Shown here: positions 7,149 through 11,606 of the stretch, one piece after another | Position numbering within the stretch: position 1 is the stretch's first letter | Layout of the letters: each line of letters opens with the position of its first letter | NCBI GenBank assembly: GCA_045655325.1 | Contig: JAZOOY010000057.1 | Span: forward strand, 1 to 11,606 | Origin: UBA1738 sp045655325 | GTDB taxonomy: Bacteria > Bacillota > Clostridia > UBA1381 | Length of the DNA: 11,606 nt | Direction: 5' to 3' | Notes under the pieces: generated by a model | Database searches by the model: none | The model's input: only the letters and a program-made list of their open reading frames with translations | Told to the model about the DNA's origin: nothing | Program-made: the position numbers and the translations under genes

Positions 7149-8099
7149 ATGAAGAAAGTAATTCTAGTAATTGTGGCGGTGCTTCTGGTGACAGTACTGA
7201 TACCGCTTTTTACATATATAAAGAACGGAAAATATGAAAAGCCGACGCCGGAGGCAGAAGAAACCTTGAGCGTTTATATAAAAGACGAGGACAGGGTAGC
7301 CCAGATGAGCAAAAGCCAATACCTAAAGGAAGTGGTTTCAGCGGAAATGCCGGCGGATTTTGAACTTGAAGCCTTAAAGGCACAGGCGGTTGCAGCAAGG
7401 AGCTATTTGGAATCCCGCCGAAATGCATACAGAGTTTCAGGAACGCCGATTGAGCATAAAGGAGCGGAAATCTGCACCGATTCCACCCACTGCAAGGCTT
7501 GGATTTCGGAAGCAAAGAGAAAAGAACTTTGGGGAACAGATAGCGATAAAAACTGGAAGAAAATAGCACAGGCGGTAGATGAAACAAGCGATGAAGTGAT
7601 AACCTATGGCGGAGAAGTTATATCGGCAGTGTTTCATTCAACGTCATCGGGGAAAACCGAGGCGTCAAAGGACGTTTGGGGCGGAGACAAGCCTTATCTT
7701 GTATCGGTGGAAAGCCCGGGAGATTTAGAATCACCAAAGTATAAATCAAACGTTCAAATAACCCTTGCAGAGTTCAAAAAACTTGCGGAAGAAAACATTC
7801 CTGAAGTTGATTTTTCAAAAGGTATAATAGATGGAATAAAGCGAAGTGATGCAGGCGGAATAACGGAAGTTACAATTGGCGGAGTACGGATTCACGGCAC
7901 AAAACTTCGTAGCATTTACGGACTTCGCTCAACAAATGCCACCATACAGATTCAGGGGGATACGGTGATTTTTGACGTAACAGGCTATGGCCACGGCGTG
8001 GGAATGAGCCAGTATGGTGCAAACTATATGGCAAAAAGCGGAAAAGACTATAAAGAGATTCTAACTACCTATTACCAAGGAACAGAAATAACTGGGTAA
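7149..8099 (+). CDS. spoIID: Stage II sporulation protein D (SpoIID), peptidoglycan lytic transglycosylase
   Basis: SpoIID cleaves glycan strands, working with SpoIIM and SpoIIP so that the mother cell can engulf the forespore. The protein is 316 residues with one N-terminal membrane anchor (about 4-24), so the catalytic part faces outward. The catalytic glutamate is probably E66 in VVSAEMP. H103, C109, H114 and C115 have the spacing I recall for the zinc site of the C. difficile enzyme. The C-terminal signature GYGHGVGMSQYGANYMA (279-295) is intact. The likely ribosome binding site GGTGAT (7137-7142) lies 6 bases before the ATG, inside a hairpin. I found no convincing sigma-E promoter. A more general SpoIID/LytB-family role is the main alternative. 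No spoIIM or spoIIP is in the window. Confidence 0.88.
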   Translation: MKKVILVIVAVLLVTVLIPLFTYIKNGKYEKPTPEAEETLSVYIKDEDRVAQMSKSQYLKEVVSAEMPADFELEALKAQAVAARSYLESRRNAYRVSGTPIEHKGAEICTDSTHCKAWISEAKRKELWGTDSDKNWKKIAQAVDETSDEVITYGGEVISAVFHSTSSGKTEASKDVWGGDKPYLVSVESPGDLESPKYKSNVQITLAEFKKLAEENIPEVDFSKGIIDGIKRSDAGGITEVTIGGVRIHGTKLRSIYGLRSTNATIQIQGDTVIFDVTGYGHGVGMSQYGANYMAKSGKDYKEILTTYYQGTEITG

Positions 8100-8100
8100 C

Positions 8101-8126
8101 AAAAAAGCACCTTTCGGTGCTTTTTT
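8101..8126. terminator. Bidirectional terminator between spoIID and the convergent thioesterase gene
   Basis: GCACC (8107-8111) pairs with GGTGC (8116-8120) around the loop TTTC, with six A on the left and six T on the right, so it works on both strands. It begins two bases after the spoIID stop. The stop codon of the minus-strand gene (8127-8125) overlaps the T run. Confidence 0.92.
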
Positions 8127-8829
8127 AGTTATTCAAAAATGTTCCCGCAACGCAAATCTCTTTATTTTCCGTTTCAAGGTGTACGTAGTAGCCGTTTTCA
8201 AGTTCCTTTACGCATACGCCCAAAATATCGCCAAGACGTGCCTGATTTTTGTAAATGATGCTCATATCAGTGAAATAAAAATCAAATGGAAGAGCGTCCA
8301 TTAAAAGTTCTGCGCCTTTTTCATTATTTAAATGGCGGTTTGTGTCAATTTCCTTGTTGGAAACCCTGATTGTGTAGCAAGGATTTTCAATTTCAAGAAT
8401 TTCAGGCTTCTTGTAGTTGAAAAAGTCGTCGTTATAATCATAATCGCCGTAGCAGGTGAGCATTCCCTCAGGAATTCTGGCCGGTTTCATCTTTTCTGTA
8501 TCAAACATAAACCAGTTAGCGATAGATTTTGCCACTATCTCGCCGTCCTGATAAAGAATCGCACCACGGACAGAAGTTGCCGCTTTCATACTCTTTACTG
8601 CGGTAAAGGTGGTGATTGGAAAGTGTGCTGATATCTTCTTATTAAAATGCACGTTATATCCCAAAAGTAGCCACGCAAGCTTCATTTCGCGTAGTTTTTC
8701 AATGGAATATCCAAACTGATTAGAATCCTGAATTGCCGCTTCCTGAATAAGCTCAAGGGCGGTTGAAACCTTGACTGTGTCAAAGTCCCTATAGTCGCTG
8801 TAGCGTATTTTGTGTTCAAATTCAAACAT
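8125..8829 (-). CDS. Acyl-ACP thioesterase (double hot-dog)
   Basis: This enzyme hydrolyses acyl-acyl carrier protein to free fatty acid in the cytosol, ending or diverting fatty acid synthesis. The 234 residues form two hot-dog halves. The first contains YSDYRDFDTVKVSTALELIQ and LAWLLLGYNVHF; the second contains the D-x-N-x-H motif DTNRHLNN (D162, N164, H166), which aligns with the catalytic residues of plant FatB enzymes. A glutamate that I recall later in that family seems to be a glutamine here (Q196 in YKNQARLGD). The start has AAGGAT about 8 bases upstream, overlapping the stop of the AlaX-like gene. Only 6 bases separate the two, so they are one transcript. Chain-length preference cannot be read from the sequence. 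Confidence 0.88.
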   Translation of the reverse strand: MFEFEHKIRYSDYRDFDTVKVSTALELIQEAAIQDSNQFGYSIEKLREMKLAWLLLGYNVHFNKKISAHFPITTFTAVKSMKAATSVRGAILYQDGEIVAKSIANWFMFDTEKMKPARIPEGMLTCYGDYDYNDDFFNYKKPEILEIENPCYTIRVSNKEIDTNRHLNNEKGAELLMDALPFDFYFTDMSIIYKNQARLGDILGVCVKELENGYYVHLETENKEICVAGTFLNN

Positions 8830-8835
8830 AATTTT

Positions 8836-9984
8836 TTATCCTTTAAAATATTTTTCTATTTCTTCTTTAGTTGCAGAGAATGAGCCTTGAATCATATCTT
8901 CTCTGCCACCACCACGACCTTGTAGTGCGGTGTTTATATCTTTTGAAATTTCTCTAAGATTCACATTCTCAGAAGCTATAATGTAGCTATAACCTGTGGC
9001 ATCATTTCCTGATAAAACACAGCACATTCTGGCAGTTTTCTTCTTGCCAAGGTTTGCTAAAAGTCTTAATGTTTCAACGTCGCCACTTTCTTCAAAAATG
9101 CAGATGTTCTCGGTTGTTTCCGCAATAGATTCAGCTTTTAAAACTGCAAGGTTTTTGGAAAGTTCTGCAATTTTTCGGTTTCTATCCGCAATTTGAGATA
9201 GCAAATTTTCCGTTGCATCTGCAACTTCTTCCTGCTTTGCAGAAAGAAGATTTGAGATTGCCACTACGCTTTTTGCCTTTTCTTCGTAATCCAAAAGTGC
9301 ATCACGTCCGCAAATCATTCTTATACGAACACCGCCACGGTGACGCATCATATCCTTTAGATGAATAATCCCGATTTCGCCTGTTCGTCTAACGTGTGGC
9401 ACACAGCAGGCACAAATGTCAACACCCGGGATTGTGACAATTCTCACGTTTTCAGTAAGGTCAAGCTTTGCCCTGTATGGAATGTTTGGAAGCTCGGCAG
9501 GGTCAGGGTATCTTGCGTCGATTTCAAGATTGTTCCAAACCGCCTCGTTTGCTAACTGCTCCAATCGTAAAAGCTGACTTTCGGTCATTTCATGGTCATA
9601 GTCTATGGTAACTTCCTTGTCGGATAAGTGAAATCCTACATTTTCAAAGCCAAAAACAGTATGGGCAAGCCCTGATACGATATGCTCAGCGCTATGATGT
9701 TGCATCTTGCGAAAACGCACATCCCAATCGATTTTGCAGGCAACTGTTTCGCCAACAGGAATAGGATTTTTTAAAATATGGATAACGATTTCATCTTCGA
9801 TAATAACGTCCAAAACCGACTGATCACCCATAACGCCCGTGTCACAGGTCTGTCCGCCTGCGGTTGGGAAAAATGCGGTCTGGTCTAAAATTACACGAAA
9901 GTTTCCGCTATCATCCTTTTCGCAGGAAGTAACGCTTGCGGTAAATTCTTTTGTGTAAGAATCAAGGTCGTAAAGTTTAATCAT
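8836..9984 (-). CDS. AlaX-like alanyl-tRNA editing protein with DHHA1 domain
   Basis: Free-standing relative of the editing half of alanyl-tRNA synthetase, expected to deacylate Ser- or Gly-tRNA(Ala). The protein is 382 residues. Residues 1-90 resemble the beta-barrel preceding the editing core (DQTAFFPTAGGQ at 34-45). The zinc editing site is H97xxxH101 (HHSAEH) and C193xxxH197 (CCVPHVRRTGEIG). A coiled segment (about 232-290) leads to a DHHA1-type C-terminus with GRGGGREDMIQGS (356-368). No aminoacylation domain is present, so it is not AlaRS itself. The chosen ATG (9984-9982) has GGAG 7 bases upstream. A longer frame from 10044 would start inside the promoter and is rejected. Substrate is inferred from family. 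Confidence 0.9.
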   Translation of the reverse strand: MIKLYDLDSYTKEFTASVTSCEKDDSGNFRVILDQTAFFPTAGGQTCDTGVMGDQSVLDVIIEDEIVIHILKNPIPVGETVACKIDWDVRFRKMQHHSAEHIVSGLAHTVFGFENVGFHLSDKEVTIDYDHEMTESQLLRLEQLANEAVWNNLEIDARYPDPAELPNIPYRAKLDLTENVRIVTIPGVDICACCVPHVRRTGEIGIIHLKDMMRHRGGVRIRMICGRDALLDYEEKAKSVVAISNLLSAKQEEVADATENLLSQIADRNRKIAELSKNLAVLKAESIAETTENICIFEESGDVETLRLLANLGKKKTARMCCVLSGNDATGYSYIIASENVNLREISKDINTALQGRGGGREDMIQGSFSATKEEIEKYFKG

Positions 9985-10015
9985 AACTCTTCTCCAAAAA
10001 TAAAAATACCCCAAT

Positions 10016-10044
10016 ATTTTACCATAAAAATATACAAATGTCAA
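10016..10044 (-). promoter_or_regulatory. Sigma-A promoter of the AlaX-like/thioesterase operon
   Basis: On the minus strand there is a perfect -35 TTGACA (10044-10039), 17 bases, then -10 TAAAAT (10021-10016) preceded by TGG (an extended -10). Transcription would start near 10009, about 25 bases before the ATG at 9984. This fixes the start codon choice of the downstream gene. Confidence 0.82.
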
Positions 10045-10100
10045 TTTGTGAAAGTGGTGGTTTTTGTTAGTGTTTTCTTGGTTTTTCTTAGGTAAAACTA

Positions 10101-10129
10101 TTTACAAAACCCCTGTTTTGTGATATAGT
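10101..10129 (+). promoter_or_regulatory. Sigma-A promoter of pyk
   Basis: -35 TTTACA (10101-10106), 17 bases, then -10 TATAGT (10124-10129) with TGA immediately before it, an extended -10. The transcript would begin near 10136, giving a leader of about 28 bases with AGAAGGGG before the ATG. The stretch 10041-10090 between this and the opposing promoter is T- and G-rich on the plus strand, and I see no gene or terminator in it. Confidence 0.8.
10104..10121. promoter_or_regulatory. 18-bp palindrome inside the pyk promoter (candidate operator)
   Basis: ACAAAAC-CCCT-GTTTTGT is a perfect 7-bp inverted repeat lying between the -35 and -10 boxes, overlapping the end of the -35. A protein bound here would block RNA polymerase. 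It does not fit the CcpA cre or Rex consensus I remember, so the regulator is unknown. Confidence 0.45.
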
Positions 10130-10163
10130 AAAATTGGATAAATTTTTGAAAGAAGGGGCCATT

Positions 10164-11606
10164 ATGAGAAAAACAAAAATTATATGTACAATCGGACCTG
10201 CAAGTAGCGATGAGGCAGTTTTTGCCCAGATGTGTAAGGCAGGACTTAATATAGCAAGACTAAATTTTTCCCATGGTACTCACAGCGAGCATCAGGAAAA
10301 GATTGATATGATAAAAAAGGTTCGTGACGAACTCCAGATGCCTATAGCCATTATGCTTGATACAAAAGGCCCTGAATACCGTATCAAAACGTTTAAAAAC
10401 GGTAAGGTTACTGTGTCAGACGGCGACACCTTCACTTTCACTACAAAGGACGTTGAGGGCGATGAAACAATAGTTTCTGTAAACTATAAGGGACTTGTAG
10501 ATGACCTGCAGATAGGGGACAGAATTTTGGTAAATAACGGCCTTGTTATGTTCAAGGTTTGCGAAAAGACAGAAACTGATATTATTTGTAAAGTAACTGT
10601 TGGCGGTGAACTTTCAAATCAAAAGAGTATGAGTTTTCCTGGAAAGGTTTTGAACCAGAAGTTCTTAAGCCAGCAGGATAAGGAAGATCTTCTTTTTGGA
10701 ATAAAAAATGGCGTAGATTTTGTTGCGGCATCTTTCGTTTCAACAAGAGAAGATATTCATTCAATAAGAGAATTTCTTGATGAAAACGGCGGAAAGGATA
10801 TTGACCTTATCGCAAAAATCGAAAACAAGAGCGGAATTGATAATATAGAAGGAATTTGTGAAGAATGCGACGGAATTATGATTGCACGAGGCGACCTTGG
10901 TGTTGAAGTACCATTTGCTGAGCTTCCGTCTATACAGAAATATCTTATTACAAAATGCCGTATGCTTGGAAAACGTGTTATAACAGCAACCGAAATGCTT
11001 GAAACAATGATTTATAACCCACGTCCGACACGTGCGGAGATTTCTGACGTAGCAAACGCTGTTTATGACGGAACAAGCGTTGTTATGCTATCAGGTGAAT
11101 CTGCTGCAGGAAAATATCCTGTTGAAACAGTTCGCACAATGGCAAGAATTGTTGAAGAAACGGAAAATCATATCCACTATAAAAAGAGATTTTTGAACTA
11201 TGATTTTAAGATAAGAAACCAGCTTGACGCAATATCCCACGCAACTTGCGGTATGGCTATTGACATAGGCGCAAAAGCAATTGTGGTAAGCTCTATTTCA
11301 GGAATGACTGTGCGAATGGTATCACGTTTTCGTGCTCCGGTTGATATCGTGGGAATGGCGATAAATAAAAAGGTGTGGTACAAACTTGCAATGTCATGGG
11401 GTGTTACGCCGGTTTTAAGTGAGAAGTTTGATTCAACAGACGTAATGTTTTATCACGCCTTAAAAAAAGCAGAGGAAGTGCTTCTCGCTGACCGTGATGA
11501 AGGCTTAGAACACTATCTCATGGTAAGGACAGATTCCAAGGATAGTGCAGTAATACTGGAGAGACTATACCAGGAACATACAAGCCTGAATTTAAGGCGG
11601 ATAGAT
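10164..11606 (+). CDS. pyk: Pyruvate kinase (runs off right edge; unusual C-terminal end)
   Basis: Pyruvate kinase transfers phosphate from phosphoenolpyruvate to ADP, the last step of glycolysis. The open frame gives 481 codons with no stop. The N-terminus MRKTKIICTIGPAS, ARLNFSHG (31-38) and LDTKGPE (65-71) are typical. The B-domain follows (about 72-165). Active-site residues are in IAKIENKSGIDN (K218, E220) and IMIARGDLGVE (D244), with PTRAEISDVANAVYDG (288-303) after. The C-domain is recognisable to about residue 438 (KFDSTDVMFYHALKKAEE). From about residue 439 the usual GDLVVITAGVP...GTTN ending is absent, replaced by 43 residues I do not recognise. The start has AGAAGGGG 5 bases upstream and a strong promoter. 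Identity is sure; whether this copy is functional depends on the tail. Confidence 0.93.
   Translation, partial: MRKTKIICTIGPASSDEAVFAQMCKAGLNIARLNFSHGTHSEHQEKIDMIKKVRDELQMPIAIMLDTKGPEYRIKTFKNGKVTVSDGDTFTFTTKDVEGDETIVSVNYKGLVDDLQIGDRILVNNGLVMFKVCEKTETDIICKVTVGGELSNQKSMSFPGKVLNQKFLSQQDKEDLLFGIKNGVDFVAASFVSTREDIHSIREFLDENGGKDIDLIAKIENKSGIDNIEGICEECDGIMIARGDLGVEVPFAELPSIQKYLITKCRMLGKRVITATEMLETMIYNPRPTRAEISDVANAVYDGTSVVMLSGESAAGKYPVETVRTMARIVEETENHIHYKKRFLNYDFKIRNQLDAISHATCGMAIDIGAKAIVVSSISGMTVRMVSRFRAPVDIVGMAINKKVWYKLAMSWGVTPVLSEKFDSTDVMFYHALKKAEEVLLADRDEGLEHYLMVRTDSKDSAVILERLYQEHTSLNLRRID

Noticed and set aside
9985..10044. 20-residue N-terminal extension of the AlaX-like protein
   Set aside because: The extension starts within the TTGACA -35 box and reads through the promoter. 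ATG at 9984 has a good ribosome binding site.
1..11606. Defence island, prophage, CRISPR array, transposon, tRNA or riboswitch
   Set aside because: Every long real frame is an identifiable core gene. I see no repeat-spacer pattern, cloverleaf, transposase, integrase or long structured leader. The unrecognised pyk tail is the only possible trace of a mobile element and is not enough to claim one.

Overview
The window looks like chromosomal DNA from a spore-forming, low-GC member of the Bacillota, most likely class Clostridia. The reasons are AT-rich codon use, strong AGGAGG-type ribosome binding sites, a SpoIID engulfment enzyme, a secreted amidase with a copper-amine-oxidase-like N-terminal domain and Thr-Pro-Lys linkers, and the order ruvC-ruvA-ruvB-...-queA-tgt. 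Almost all genes are core housekeeping genes. I see no rRNA, tRNA, CRISPR array, insertion sequence or recognisable defence system, and no gene-free stretch over 300 bases.

Layout. (1) Bases 1-834, minus strand: the N-terminal two thirds of argG (argininosuccinate synthase), running off the left edge. Most of it is GC-rich and GC3-biased, while its first ~30 codons match the AT-rich style of the rest of the window. (2) Bases 835-953: a divergent control region with face-to-face promoters for argG and ruvC and a possible ArgR box. (3) Bases 954-7102, plus strand: ruvC, then ruvA-ruvB-amidase-queA-tgt, tightly packed. This runs from Holliday-junction processing through cell-wall hydrolysis to queuosine modification of tRNA. 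(4) Bases 7108-7148: a long hairpin with a T tract that also covers the ribosome binding site of the next gene, spoIID (7149-8099). (5) Bases 8101-8126: a bidirectional terminator between spoIID and a convergent minus-strand pair, an AlaX-like alanyl-tRNA editing protein (8836-9984) followed by an acyl-ACP thioesterase (8125-8829). (6) Bases 9985-10163: a second divergent control region with clear sigma-A promoters for the AlaX-like gene and for pyk. (7) Bases 10164-11606, plus strand: pyk (pyruvate kinase), running off the right edge, with an unexpected C-terminal sequence.

How the genes fit together: RuvA and RuvB drive branch migration and RuvC cuts the junction. QueA and Tgt perform two steps of queuosine synthesis on tRNA. 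The amidase and SpoIID are both peptidoglycan hydrolases, the second specific to spore engulfment. The AlaX-like protein clears mischarged tRNA(Ala), and the thioesterase releases fatty acids from acyl carrier protein.

No new multi-gene system is evident. The observations most worth checking are at the two ends (composition break inside argG, non-homologous tail on pyk), which may be real recombination or assembly chimeras, and several palindromes or hairpins placed exactly on promoters or start sites.
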